Assembly (NCBI GenBank): GCA_031841125.1
Contig: CM063106.1
Location: forward strand, 68,126,101 to 68,190,100
DNA: 64,000 nucleotides
Direction: 5' to 3'
Source: Acanthococcus lagerstroemiae
Lineage: Eukaryota; Arthropoda; Insecta; Hemiptera; Eriococcidae
The position numbers and the translations under genes are program-made. The number at the start of each line of letters is the position of its first letter. Position 1 is the stretch's first letter. The notes under the pieces were generated by a model. That model was given only the letters and a program-made list of their open reading frames with translations, was not told the origin of the DNA and ran no database searches. Below, piece after piece: positions 1-11,831 of this stretch.

Positions 1-20
1 GTTGGGTTGGGGTTGGGTCC

Positions 21-36
21 CATAGTTTCGTCCCTG
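21..36. repeat. Right end of a truncated MITE-like repeat
   Basis: The sequence CATAGTTTCGTCCCTG follows a G/T-rich run at the window edge. The same terminus closes the repeats ending at 10805 and (diverged) 14259, so this is the right end of a copy that starts outside the window. Confidence 0.45.
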
Positions 37-611
37 TATGTTTGCCTGCTTTCACGAACAAGTGAGCATTTGTTCAATAGAAACTCAGCATTTTTCAGAA
101 ATTCTCCACAAATGTTCTGAATTGAAATGCTCGATATCAAAGATACTTCATCTGATGGTTGTTCGTTTTTTGAAGGTTAACCTCGAAAAATTCGAACCAA
201 TTGGTCAGAAAATGCTCAACTATTATGCATACATACAGGGTGTCTCAAGTACGTGTCATCTGTCCCTTCAAACAAAATGATATATAGATATGTTTGTCTA
301 CCCCTACATTTGAGAAGCAAAGGTGCGAATGTAGAAACGAAGTCATAGAACCGTGGTATTTTTCGTAATTTTGATGGATATTTTGGAATACATTGCCCAA
401 AAATATTGTGACCCCACCCCCACTCCACACATTTCCCCATAGAATTATGAAATAAGTGTGCCAAGCTGTACCGCCAAGGGGTAACATTGCACGTGTTCAT
501 TAATGAACAGGGGAAAAAACTTGTAATTATACTGTTGCTTATTAAAAGGGCCAAGTAACCACAAACTGATATACTTACTATGTATACAAATGTATTCAAA
601 AAAAAAAAAAA

Positions 612-628
612 CGAGAGAGAGAGAGAAC
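612..628. repeat. Short GA microsatellite after an A-run
   Basis: An A-run near 599-611 is followed by a short run of GA dinucleotides. No gene is seen between 37 and 730; open frames there are short and lack any recognisable family. Confidence 0.6.
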
Positions 629-800
629 CATTGCATTATTTTTTCCATTCTAGAATTCATAAGCGGCCCCGTAGACATGGGAGGGGCAAGCTGGGGCTAA
701 GCCCCCTCTAAAGGTATCTTGAGCCCCCTAGGCAAAGAGGGAGAAAAAGTCGAAAATTGAGGTATTTTTTAAAAATCACCTATATTAGAGGACTATTTTA

Positions 801-2335
801 CAGGGACGTAACTATAGGAGGTAATAGGGGATGTGGACCCCCCCCCCATTGTATTTCAGTAGTCGGCAAATTTGCGATTTTAATTACTTAGTCGGCAAAA
901 TAAATTAAATGAGAAATCGTCCTTTGATTATTAAGTGCAATGCAAGCTTTTTTGTTTCTGAGTTATTCAATATCTTAGAAAGTTTATATGCGTTTTTCAG
1001 TATAAGTACCAAACATTTGCATGTTTAAAAATCAGCCTGCAAGAAATAGAAAACTCCTTGCAGCTGACTAATTTATCGAAAACACGCTGGACCAACCGAG
1101 CAGAAAGCATTCGGGCTCTGGCGTCTATATTACAGGTTTTAAATCAGCTTTTAAATGAAAAAGTAGATAACAAAACGAAGGCAACAATTTCGGGGCTGAT
1201 AAAAAAAAACAGACTGATTTGGTTGTTACCTTGATCTTCATGAAATCCATCATGTTCAAACTGAGAATACTCGCTTTGACACTCGAAAATACAGATCTTA
1301 ATGTCCTCGATGCAATAAGTGTCATAAAATCTTGCATTATGTCATTAGAAACAATTCGAACAGCCGAAAAAGATGTAGAAAATTTAATCAGAGCCGGAAT
1401 GGAATTTTGCAAAAAAAATTGAAAACTGATGTAGTACATGAATACCAAAAGCACCATAGGCGAAGACTGATTCCCAAATGTTATGATGATAATCCAGAAA
1501 CTGCGATTAATCTCAAGGTGACAGATTTTTATAAAAAAGAATTCTATGCCGTTCTAGATACTTTGATTTCGTGGCTGAACGACAACCTGAGATGGTTGCT
1601 ATTGAAACTGTAAAGCCTCCCTATAATTTATTCAAAATCCCATTAAACAGAAACATAGACCGGGATAATCTAAATTCACTCTTGAAAATGATTCCAGTCA
1701 ATTCTCCAGATACGGACTCTTTGCTTCCAGAATTGGAAATCCTATTTGACAATTGCATTCAAGCTTCTTCATCATCAGTAGCCGAAATAATTCAGATGCC
1801 CGCTTCTATGAAGAAAGTTACACCACTGGCGTTTATCGTGTGCCAATACACAGCAACAGCTGGATTTTCAGTGGCAAGTAATGAAAGAACCTTCAGCACA
1901 CTTAAATATATAAAAAATAAATTGAGATCCAAAATGGGCGATGAAAGGTTAGATCATCTTACCCTGCTTTATTCAGAAAGAGAGGTGACTGATCATCTGA
2001 ATCTCATGTCAATTCCGAGAACTGGTACAAGTTGAAAAAGAGGTGTCCCGGAAAAATTCAGGATGTATCAGCTACTTGTTAATTATTTTACTATAAAATT
2101 CCCAATAATTTTATTAACTTTTTAATGTTTCTTCTTTAGTTCATTATCGTATTTTTGTACATGCTTCATCTTATTTTTTCACTTTAATATTTACAAAACT
2201 GAAGGATTATTATGTAACCTCAACGATTTCCATAAACCATTTTTGATGTGTCCTGCGAGTCGGCAATTTTGAAAATTCGAGTCGGCATTTTCTCGCCTTC
2301 GCCCCCCCCACTGATTTTTTTTAGTTACGTCCCTG
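801..2335 (+). mobile_element. Degenerate hAT DNA transposon
   Basis: The element starts with CAGGGACGTAACTA and ends with its exact reverse complement, TAGTTACGTCCCTG, giving 14-bp terminal inverted repeats of the hAT CAGGG...CCCTG form. The direct repeat TATTTTA flanks it on both sides (7 bp visible; the family normally makes 8). C-runs and G-runs lie just inside both termini. It carries a broken transposase (1028-2035) and is about 1.5 kb long, shorter than typical autonomous hATs, so it is probably internally deleted as well as frameshifted. Confidence 0.85.
1028..2035 (+). pseudogene. Broken hAT transposase (C-terminal half)
   Basis: Three plus-strand frames must be joined to follow the protein: about 1028-1218, 1219-1422 and neighbouring frames to 1613, then 1571-2035. 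The first contains LSKTRWTNRAESIRAL, resembling the TRW..R motif of ZMYM1-like hAT transposases. The last ends with the hAT C-terminal dimerisation signature, SNERTFSTLKYIKNKLRSKM followed by DERLDHLTLL. The N-terminal BED finger and the start of the catalytic region are missing. At least two frameshifts and a stop rule out an active protein. The family call rests on the dimerisation domain and the flanking hAT-type inverted repeats. Confidence 0.85.
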
Positions 2336-2343
2336 TATTTTAT

Positions 2344-3053
2344 GAAAATGAAGGTAAAATTACATAAACATCAGATTTGTACTTGTTCATTCTCTAGCAA
2401 TGAGACAGAACATTGAAACTGATCTCTTACAGGCTTCAAGAACAAATAAACAATTCTGTGCAAATTCACTCCCGCCACTTTTTTTTTTTTTTTTTTTTTT
2501 AACCAGTTGCTTTATTACTATGCTGACTGATAAAAAATAGTTTATTTTTACGAGTATCATGACAATCAAATTCTGCATGTAATGATACCGAACACATACC
2601 TACAGTTCCTTTTCATTTTTACTCATTATCTGAAACCGTTTCTATAAATAATTTGTATTTACGCTTTTTGTTTTAGAGCTCAGTAAAACAACCTGATAAC
2701 GCTGCCTAACGATAGCGGAATTACACCAAGTTATTGGTTTTACATGATTGGAATTTGGAAAGAAATGTAAAGAGCGCTCGTGACACTACCCACATATGCA
2801 CGCACACTAACACACACATGTAAAGTTTTAAGTGATCTAAATCGAAATTTCCTATCCTTTAATACGAGGAGCAAAGATCGGGCTTGAATAGCTTTAATGT
2901 TCCATACTTTTGCCTGTTGTTCGGTAATTCATGTCTCTATCTTCACATATTTATGGTCATTGAATATTGAGGTGAAAATGAGGACTCCTCAAACATAGAA
3001 ATTTCATATTTTTTTACTGCCTCATTATGTTTTCATATTTTACTTTCTCTACA
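2344..3053. other. No gene seen; poly(T) tract
   Basis: The stretch holds a 22-base T-run at 2479-2500 and a CA-rich patch near 2790-2820, with only short unstructured frames. No coding or RNA gene is supported. Confidence 0.6.
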
Positions 3054-3196
3054 CATGTGATGCGTCAACTGGGAGACACCAGTGGTAATATCGGCCACTT
3101 ATGAATTGTTGTAGGAGCGCTAGTATCGTTATCAGTAAATACGTCATGAGTGGCCGATATTACCACCGGTGTCCAATATTTCTCCAGTTGATGGTA
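3054..3196. repeat. Small palindromic repeat (MITE-like)
   Basis: The left arm near 3063-3101 and right arm near 3147-3193 are imperfect inverted repeats sharing GTGGCCGATATTACCA and AGTTGA. The right arm carries a short insertion. The centre is about 45 bp. The palindrome is compact and non-coding, as in short MITEs or foldback sequences; no clear target duplication was seen. Confidence 0.6.
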
Positions 3197-4301
3197 CATG
3201 AAATTGACATTGAAGTTTCGTACAATTCATTAATATAACGAAAATCAATGAAAATTGCGAATGGATACCCAGCGATAGCATGTACTATCATTTAATCATG
3301 AGAGAAACTAAAATCTGCAAATAGAAGTAAACCGTAAACAGAAACTAACGCGGGAAAGAAAAGTCGGATCATGGCAATACTGAGTTTCAACAGTGACGTC
3401 GGCTGGATATAGGTCCATTAATTTCCACCAGAAGTAGGTTCTTCCATCCATCAAATGTAAACAAAAAAATCTGGCGCGCAGCAAAATTTTTTGGACTCAG
3501 CATCTAGTGGCAGGATTTGTTTCTGTAATAATTTAGCATTGTGCTCGCCAACACTAGACAGAGCGAAAACACACAATGAAGTAAATTTATTATGAAATCC
3601 TGCCAATAGAATTGTCATAACATCGGAGTTTCCAGTATTGGTATAGTCCACTGTATTTGGTGTTACTAAAAGCCTGTACTAAACCAAATCCTAAGAGGCC
3701 GTCGAATCGCCGTACCTGCACCATTAGTTGCCTATACTTGAGCAAGGAGGGCATTAATAAACAAAACGATTACTCAATAAACCAGACTAATGTTCCCTGT
3801 TCTAGCGTTTCGGGTACACCTCTAGCCAACAACTGCTTGGAATCGATCTGAGGTGAAACCAGTTCGAGCGAATCTCGATCGAATGAAAGAAGTCAACCAT
3901 CGCATCTCGCTTCTGAAAATCTTACATCTACTCGCCGCGTTTATTCACCCTATCTTCCGTTCGCATGTATATCTCTGAAACCGGAGATGACTGATATTTC
4001 GTATTTTAGATTTCGAATGGTTGTGCAACATCCATATCTACCAAAACGTTCATTTCATTTATTCATTTTACATAACTGACGACGCAAAATACACATAGTA
4101 GGTACACACAATTATCCGATTTATGTATGACATATTTATGATTTGAATATTCCACGAAGACATAGGCGCAAATCGAGGAGGCCCGCAGCATCGAGGGCAA
4201 AAGAGGATATTGCCACCCAGCTGACGGTGTACACCCCTATCCACCGTGAAGGGGGGACTTGAGGGATACACATAGTATATAATGTGAAGTCTTCTACGAG
4301 G

Positions 4302-4568
4302 CAGTTCTGTAGCCAAGTGGGGGGGGGGGGGACAAAAGGGACGGAATGTCCCCCAAGGCACTTGAAAATATGCAAAAACAGCAATGTTTCACCTTTAAAA
4401 CACGTTTTTTCGAAAAATTTTCGCTCCAGCAGTAATTTTACCTTCATTTTCATAAAATAGTTCTCTAATATCGGCGATTTACAAAACATACCTGAATTTT
4501 CGACTTTTTCTCCCTTGAAAATCTTACTTTGCCCCCCTCCTCCCGGGAAAATCCCGACTACGCCACTA
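4302..4568. repeat. MITE-like repeat, uninterrupted copy
   Basis: The ends are CAGTTCTGTAGCC on the left and, read inward from the right, TAGTGGCGTAGTC; the partial match suggests decayed hAT-type inverted repeats. Long G and C runs sit just inside each end. The interior matches the repeat broken by the hAT at 801-2335. No matching 8-bp flanks were seen. Frames crossing it are non-coding shadows. Confidence 0.6.
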
Positions 4569-5395
4569 ATTAAATTTGGTCTCAAAATTCATAATCAAAA
4601 CTGGTGATTCAATTTACCGACAACCCACTGAAAAAAAATTGATATATCGCGTGAAAAAAGATTAACACTTTTACAATGATCAACTTTTCGAACTTTTGGA
4701 AGCAAAAAATTCTATTTCTGTGGACTTATCAATTTATCAGTTCTCAAACAGTTATTGAGGCATTCTGGATCGAGAGCCCACCACTGTGTTTGTAATGTGA
4801 CACAAGAAATAGGCCTGTGTGTTTGAAACTGCAGAATGGACACTCACTCGAGCCCTTTTCTTGCGACACGTCGCATATAAAGAATGACAAACACACGATT
4901 CGTCTATCTTTCAAAGCAAAATCAGTGTTGACAAGTTTGTAAGCATTGAAATGTAGTGAAAAGTAACGTTTTGAACAAAACTAGCGAGAAAAATACAAGG
5001 AATTTGTTGTTTATTCACGAAAATTTGCCGGGGGGAGGTTCCGGCAAGCGCTAGAGGACGCTCAGTACCCCCTGACACACCTCTGGCTACCCCTCCCCCC
5101 AGTAAACAAGCTAGAACCATTTTTTGGTCCACTGCTTTTTCTTCTTACTTTTTGGATCTGAAATTTGCAATTCTACCCCTCTTAAAGTGGTCATGCTACA
5201 GGCCCGTTGCGTCCTCAGATCCTCTGACAGCACCTTTCCATATGGGTGAAAATGGCTATATCCTACACAGTAATACGTATGATCACAATAAAGGTGAGAA
5301 AGAAGCACAAACATTTTTAAGCAAAGAGGATTAACTAAGAGACCGCCTCTTTCTCTTCATCTGCTCGCATATATTCGCTTTTAGGTACCGCCTGT

Positions 5396-6236
5396 CCATT
5401 TCTTGAAGACTATTTGTGAGGGCGCACGAGGAAAGAGACCTTTCAACCAAAAATGACATTTTAAGGAAAAAGTATTTAAAATTGGAGAAATTATTTTCTG
5501 AAATTTGTTTTTTCAGTTTTCAAAATACAATCCAAGAAACTGACTTGGATTAAATTATATGAATTCAAAGAGACCTGAAGGCATGTTATGACGTCATATC
5601 AACAGTATATCGGTCAAGTTATCATGCATCGTAGTAGAAGTGTCCCTGTCAGGAAAGAATATGTATTTGGTCCAAGAAATCGATTTCTCGATTTTTGATG
5701 CACTTAAGTTAATTTATAGGTTGCTCTTTCACGTGGCATTATTAGAAAAATTAAAAAAAATTCTGAGTCGCTACGAAAAAACGTTGGAAAGACAAGGAGA
5801 GCATAGTCACATTATAGGGGTTTTCATTAATCCAGCCTACTTGAACACTTACAGAGGTTGGTTCAGTATTTTTGAGATTTCTTAAGGTTTTTGAACTTGT
5901 TTGTTTTAGTGTCCAAGTGAGTCTTAGGAAGACTGAAATAGGTCTATAATTTTTGGCCCCAATGTAAAATTCGCGTTGTACACCAAATACACTGTCCTTC
6001 CTGACAGGACCTGCCTCTATTTTAAATCAATGTACCTAACTGTGTTCCTTCTCAGCAACGTTGACCTCATTGCTTTAAAAATGTAATACCTCCCTGAATT
6101 TTGAAGTTAGGGACTTGGAGACACTTTCATCCGTTTTATGAGGAGTTTTTACATAAAATGAGCCGAAAAAACGAAAATCAAAGTTTTGGTCGTGAGGTCC
6201 CTTTCCTCATGCACATTTGCGCTCACAAGCGAAGAA
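5396..6236. repeat. Old long inverted repeat (foldback-like)
   Basis: Two pairs of blocks are nested in inverted order. Block 5420-5458 pairs with about 6183-6225 (GAGGAAAG.GACC then CCAAAA in both). Block 5641-5671 pairs with about 5978-6008 (TGTCAGGAA then TGTATTTGGT). The arms are clearly diverged and the interior has no recognisable protein, so this looks like an old foldback or MITE-type structure. Confidence 0.55.
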
Positions 6237-7093
6237 CTTTCTAAGCGGCTGCTGTAGGGCTGACGTTAGATGCGGTACGTTGTACAAAATGCACCATATG
6301 GAGCTTGTAACTAAATTTTATACACGCGATGTCGAATTTGTGAAATCGCAGAATCCGTGAAAGGGCAGAAAATTCGCTGAGTTCATGAAATGAGCATGTC
6401 TCACAAAATTTCCGAATACATGAAATGAATCACTTTATAAGGTAATGTTTCCCTCTAAATTACGTGAAATCGGCGAGGTTTGAGAAAATTTATACAAACG
6501 TTCGGCAGCAGTATGGGACCGTGCCCCAAGAAATGTACCTTATGGGTTTAAAAAAAAAAATTTTAAGTTATTCATAGTTTCAAAATCTTCAGACCGTTCT
6601 CTTTCGATTGAAATTTGTTTCAGGTTTCTAAGTTGAAAATTTGTAGGGATACGAAATGAAACAACACACGATATTATTTAACAGTGCAATTTTTCGAACA
6701 TTTCGTTTACTGTTACTTCGAAACATGAATTTACTCAAAGGTGCACTTCTTGAGGCATAGTCAATATGTTGTATGTAGTGCATTGTATAAGGTACGTGAG
6801 TAGGTGTGTATTTGAAAAGCTGGTATTCTCTATGCGATATGTGTTGTAAAATCAATGCCATTGGAGTGAAAGGTGGCACAAGATATATTCTATTCCCTCT
6901 TTTACCCTGTTTCGTCTCCCAAAAAACTGGAGCGAAGAGGAAAGTATCATTTGTACGCCCCAAAACTTTATTCAGAAAACTGATATAAAAAGGCGCCACG
7001 AGAGATTCAGAGACAAGATTCACAAGATTTTTGAAAATATACAAGCCACTTTTAAAAAACAAAAAACCCATGTTTTAAATTTTTAATTGTTGC
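6237..7093. other. No gene seen
   Basis: AT-rich sequence with short frames on both strands. The longest, 6628-7071 on the minus strand, has no recognisable motif and an AT-driven composition. Confidence 0.5.
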
Positions 7094-7130
7094 TCCCCCC
7101 CCCCTGCAAAAAAATTTTCTGACACCACTG
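7094..7130 (-). repeat. Terminal remnant of a CAGTGG-type MITE
   Basis: Read on the minus strand this begins CAGTGGTGTCAGAAAATTT and runs into a G-run, the layout of the other hAT-like MITE ends here. The partner end was not found. Confidence 0.4.
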
Positions 7131-9479
7131 AGTAAAATAATAAGACCGGAATTTGTGAGATGAGGTCAGTCAGACCAAAAGGGAGTGACTAGGGGCCATA
7201 ATATAGTATATTATTAGCTATTTTTTGCTGGCCAACGCTGATCAGCTGTAATGGAGGCAAAGAGCTGAAATTTCCATGGTGAACTAAGGAGCCCATTTTA
7301 TGAACACCACAGCTAGTTTTCAAGTCAGAATTCTCAAGAAATATTCTGAATTTTCAGCAAAATTCAGCAGCTAGTCGGCAGAATTGGGTAAGGATCTTTT
7401 TTGCTTGTCAATAAAAACTTTAGGGAATTTATTTAGTCTGTTTGCATTTAACACACTTTTCCCTCAATATTTTTCCTACTACCGAATCTGTCTACATTCC
7501 AATCACTAATAATTTGTTTGCAAAGCCCCCGTCCCCTCCCCTCATCCAGCCAAAAGATACGAATAACACGTCAACGACCGCTATTTTTGTTAATATCAAC
7601 TTTTTCGTGAGACCCACAATGAAAACCAAAAATACAAATGAAAAATGAATCCCCGGTGGTTTCACGCAAGAGATTGGGAAAATCAAAACTCAAATAATCC
7701 TCAAAAATACGTTTTAAACAGTGATATCACAATATTATAGAATCATTTTTTGAAAAATAATTTGGAATTACGGGCAAAATTAGTATTTCGTAGCTAGTAA
7801 TTTTAATGAACATAAACTGTAAAAAAATATGAAATATTCTGTGCTCTGTAATTCAAAAATTGTAAACAATGAAAACTGATTTCCAATTGGCAAAATTTCA
7901 AACATGTGAAGACTTTTTCTGTTCTTTTCCTTTGCTCCCCTTTTCCTTTCTTTTAAGAACTCTGTCCTACATTCTAACCCGTCTTTGTCCTGTCCTCTGC
8001 TCTGTCCTGCCATGTCCTATTTGCAGAAACTGACCATGCCCTATATCAGTGTGTGAGAGGAGGAGAAAAGAGATCAAAAGTGCTGATTAGGTGCATCGGT
8101 AAAAGAATTTTACCTACGAGCACGGAAAGAAAAGCTTTAGGGTGAAACATTATTTAGTCCAAGTGTTTGGGTCCATATTCAGTTTTTACTCAGTTGATCC
8201 CTAAGCACTTGTTCTTTTTTTGCGTACGTAAGATTTAGATTTTGATATTTGGCAGCTATTGAATGGCCATACTTTCAGAATAAGGATCTAATACTCAAGT
8301 CAAAATTTAAAATCAGGGCTAAGAACACCGTTTTCCTCACTATCAAAAATGTAATGTTCTAGGTTTTCTGAGTGTTTAAAAGCCATCTGAGCAAGAAAAA
8401 AGACGTGTTCGAATTCAGTGGCCTAATATTCGATGTCCACCAGATTCGTATAAGTATTATGAAAACAAAACGAAGAATACCAAAATATAGCAAATTCAAA
8501 AGCCACTTACACTTACATTTTATATATCTATTCCTATTACATCGATTTCACATAATCGTGCTTACTCTCTATTTGAACATTAAACAAAAACTCTAACAGA
8601 TGAGAAACAACTCAATCTGAATTCGGAATGTGTATGAATAAAATCACCTGGAGGATTCAGTTACATCTCGAGTTACGAAAAATGTAAAGCTTAATTGTAT
8701 CACAACACGAATTCTAAAGCTCTTAACATTGTGTGGAAACACCTAGACTCAAACATTTTGAGGTTCTTCAAATTTTACGAATATTGAGGCCCGTAAAATT
8801 GTGTATATATCTGGATGTGGATCCGAAGATGAGCATAAATTATACAATTCTATCACTGCTGCTTTACTATGTTACATCAAATTCGATATTCATTCTTCCA
8901 AGAAATATTACATTATTATCAAGTTTATCATTATATTATACGGATTAGTGTTCACGGATGAAATGTTGTGAATAATATAATATTAAGTAAAGCAGTATTA
9001 TTATTAATATTATCAGAATTTCTCTGAAATGCCGAACTCGTTTTAGATTATTTTTGAATTACTCAACTTTTAGTTCGCTTTTTTAGTAGCCTATGTCCAA
9101 AACTGGAGGGGCCCGAACTTTTAGAAGTGAGTCACGCCATCCAGGGGAACGCGCCATGAAACTTTTTCTAAAACAGTGCCCCATAATAAAAAATTATTAG
9201 CATTTTTTTATCCATACATATACTCGTACCTATGAAATACAATGGTGGAACCAAGAACAACCCGCTCATTTGTTTGCATTGGTTAACAACGAAAGATAAC
9301 TCGCCATCGATTGTGAAAAAAAAAATCAAAAATGGTTTGGCTAGGTAAAAACTACCAGTTATCAAAATCGTGGATTATGTTTTTCAGTTCTGTATTCACG
9401 TGCTTTCAATCATTGCTATGTTTTCTGTTTACTTATTTACAGCCCGGTACCAAAATTTTCCCAGCGGCAAGTGTTGATT

Positions 9480-9486
<7 letters not shown>
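7131..9486. other. No gene seen
   Basis: AT-rich sequence with scattered short frames of biased composition. No protein family, splice-bounded exon or RNA gene could be supported on either strand. Confidence 0.5.

Positions 9487-9517
<31 letters not shown>
9487..9517 (+). repeat. 31-base A-run
   Basis: An uninterrupted run of 31 A. It could be the tail of an inserted retroposon, but no recognisable element lies upstream and no target duplication was identified. Confidence 0.7.
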
Positions 9518-9521
<4 letters not shown>

Positions 9522-10179
9522 AGGCGAGTGAAACTTATTTTAAATTTTACAAAAAATTAAAAAAAACTGTTTTGAATGATCACGAAAGGAGGGCTATCCC
9601 TCAAATTTTCCTTAAAACCAATTATAGTCTACCTTCATTCATTTCAAATAAACAGATGCCACATGTGCACCAGCACCATCCTAGGTCGTATATGCAGTAA
9701 TGAATGCAATTTTACACGCGAAATCTACACGAATTGCTCAATTTTGGCTAATTCGTCTCTTACCCAACGTATAATCGAGCATAATATGACAAATGATCGA
9801 ATTAATTTGACATCGAAAATACACGCAGAAAAGGAAATTCCCCTCGTTATGTTTTCGACCGTCAATCATTTCACACTTTTTTCTTTCATTCATTTGTTAC
9901 TCTGCCAACAATGACTTTTTCTCCCTAAGCATTTCATCAAGTGTACGTCTTTATTACACAACACAAGTACGGGCCAAAACGATATTCTTATATTTCCCGA
10001 TTATTCGAATGCTTCGTAGACAAGAGTTGGGTCTGAAATAAAGAATTTCGGGCTCGAGTGCTGAGTTTTCAGATGATAATGTCACGGATGCTCGATGTAA
10101 GCAGGCCTGAAATTCTGTTATGGTTCGGCTTAGCCCGGCCAAAGCAATACGTGTTAAAGTTGGGTCTGGGCCAAAATAG
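9518..10179. other. No supported gene
   Basis: The frame 9576-9914 (+) has a cysteine-containing stretch, but no splice signals or family match could be supported. Otherwise AT-rich filler. Confidence 0.4.
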
Positions 10180-10345
10180 TTTTAAAGGTGTCTTATTTGA
10201 AAGTGTTTTAAAGGGCCTCAAACAAGTTCGATAGTCTACGAGAGCTTCAAAAAAATCTGGGAGAGCCTCGAAGAGCTTTAAAGAAGTTGGGAAGAGGCTA
10301 GAAGTGTTCAGAAGAGTTTTAAATGAATATAGACGAGTCTTGAAA
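10180..10345 (+). repeat. Degenerate GAAGAGTCTT-type repeat patch
   Basis: Short words such as AGAGCTTCAAA, AGAGCCTCGAAGAGC, AGAAGAGTTTTAAA and GAGTCTTGAAAC recur every 10-20 bp. The same vocabulary appears at 22.62-23.17 and 30.1-30.3 kb, and in reverse complement at 21.6-22.3, 29.2-29.9 and 52.5-52.95 kb. Confidence 0.5.
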
Positions 10346-10552
10346 CATAAATAAATAAATTAATTAATTAATTTAAAAAAAAAACAACGGAAATAGTCTT
10401 AGAAAATTCTACACTGTCTTGGAGAAACCCAACAAAAATTTGTGTTCTTGAAAGCTGCGTCTTCCCAGTACTGTTGTATGGGACCCACACCTGGACCTCA
10501 ACAAAAATCCAAACAACAAAACTCTCAAAAGGGCAATACACGCTATGCAGAG

Positions 10553-10805
10553 GCGAAACATGACTTTCAGTTTGGAGGGAGGGGGGAGAAGGAAAACTTG
10601 CCAACAAAATTTTCTAAAAATTTGAAAATCGTCGATTTTTCAATCAACATATTTTTTAATTGAAAAAATAAATAAAAAAATAAGAAACAAACAAACAAAC
10701 AAACGTTCTTAGAAAATGAAAAATTCAAATAAATAGTTTCAAAATTTGCTGACTGTCTAATTATTGGGGGGGGGCGTGTTTCACCCCCCCATAGTTTCGT
10801 CCCTG
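10553..10805 (+). repeat. MITE-like repeat, copy A
   Basis: It starts near GCGAAACATGACTTTCAGTT, contains AAATAAA and AAAC microsatellite stretches, then G-run/C-run pairs, and ends ATAGTTTCGTCCCTG. It matches copy B (13951-14259) over most of its length. The terminus resembles the hAT end at 801 (CAGGGACG), suggesting a non-autonomous relative. Confidence 0.7.
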
Positions 10806-10886
10806 CAAATGCAGACTAGAACCTTATCCCCCGTTCAACTTTCTCGATTTTCAGAATCTAGGTCAAACAGAGAATCTAGTAACAAT

Positions 10887-10920
10887 AGATTTCGGGCTGC
10901 TTAAAGCGGAGGCGCGCTGT
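10887..10920 (+). repeat. Left direct repeat flanking the tandem array
   Basis: AGATTTCGGGCTGC followed by TTAAAGCGGAGGCG recurs with a few changes at 11799-11829, directly beyond the right edge of the GAGT/GAAT array. The pair may be parts of a larger unit that once repeated, or may bracket an expansion. Confidence 0.65.
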
Positions 10921-10930
10921 GGTCGTTCAC

Positions 10931-11798
10931 AAATGATTGAGTGAGTCAGTGAATCACTGACTCATTGAGTGAGTGACGAAGTGAGGAAGTGAATGAATAA
11001 CCGAATTAGAGAATGAATGAATGAATGAATGAATGACCAAGTGAGTGAGTGAGTGAGTGAATCACTGAGTGAGTGACTGAGTAACTGAGTGCATAACTCA
11101 ATGAGTAAGCGAGTGACTGAGTGAGTGAGTAAATCACTGAGTCACTGAGTAAGTGATTGAGTAACTGAATAAGTAAGCGAGTGAAGAAGTGAATTACTAA
11201 ATAAGTTGGCAAATGACTGAGTGAGTGAGGAAGTGAATGAATAACTGAATCAGAGGATGAATGAATGAATGAATGAATGAATGAGCAAGTGAGTGAATCA
11301 CTGACTTATTGAGTGAGCGATAGAGTGAGGAAGTGAATGAATAATTAAATTAGAGGATGAGTGAATGACTAACTAAGTGAGTGAATCACTGTGTAAGTGA
11401 TTAAGTAACTGAGTGAATCATTAAATAAGTAAGCAAATGACTGCGTGAGTGAATGACTGACTTCTTGAGTGAGTGATGGCGTGATGAAGTGAATGAATAA
11501 CTACATTACTGAATGAGTGAATAATTAAGCGAGCGAGTGAATCACTGAGTGAGTGAGTGAGTAACTAACTTAGTGAATCACTAAATGAGTAAGCGTGTGG
11601 CTGAGTGAATCACAGACTCATTGAGTGAGTGACGGAGTAATTGAGTGAATTACTGAGTCACTGAGTAAGTGATTCAGTAACTGTGTGAATAACTGAATAA
11701 GTAAGCAAGTGACTGAGTGAATCACTAAATAAGTAAGCGAATGACTGAGTGAGTGAATCACTGACTCAGTGAGTGAGTGACGGAGTGACGAAGTGAAC
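10931..11798 (+). repeat. Tetranucleotide-based tandem array (GAGT/GAAT)
   Basis: Nearly the whole stretch is built from 4-base words such as GAGT, GAAT, GACT and GAAC with point variants (for example AATCACTGAGTGAGTGACTG). A recognisable sub-unit, GAAGTGAATGAATAA, starts near 10986, 11230, 11330 and 11486; the spacings of 244, 100 and 156 are all multiples of four, so the 4-bp phase is kept. The minus-strand reading gives a spurious LTHS-rich frame. It is flanked by a direct repeat on each side. Confidence 0.9.
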
Positions 11799-11831
11799 AG
11801 ATTTTGGGCTGCTCAAAGCGGTGGCGTGTAA

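Larger units (their letters stand above)
731..2363. repeat. Repeat copy split by the hAT insertion
   Basis: Bases 731-800 and 2336-2363 together match, in one continuous run, the reverse complement of about 4432-4525. Shared landmarks are GAGAAAAAGTCGAAAATT, ATATTAGAG.ACTATTTTA and TATGAAAATGAAGG. The hAT element at 801-2335 interrupts this copy, so the 4.4-kb paralogue serves as its empty site. The repeat has G/C-rich ends like other MITEs here and shows no coding capacity. Confidence 0.75.

Noticed and set aside
234..251. TACAGGGTGTCTCAAGTA resembling a mariner terminus
   Set aside because: No inverted partner or transposase was found nearby; the match is short.
3657..3851. 64-codon plus-strand frame followed by a donor-like GAG|GTGAAA
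   Set aside because: The stop codon precedes the donor-like site, no firm acceptor or family was seen, and no link to another exon could be made.
9576..9914. 112-codon frame with several cysteines
   Set aside because: No splice context, signal peptide or cysteine spacing of a known family.
11006..11212. LTHS-rich minus-strand frame
   Set aside because: It is the translation of the tetranucleotide array, not a gene.
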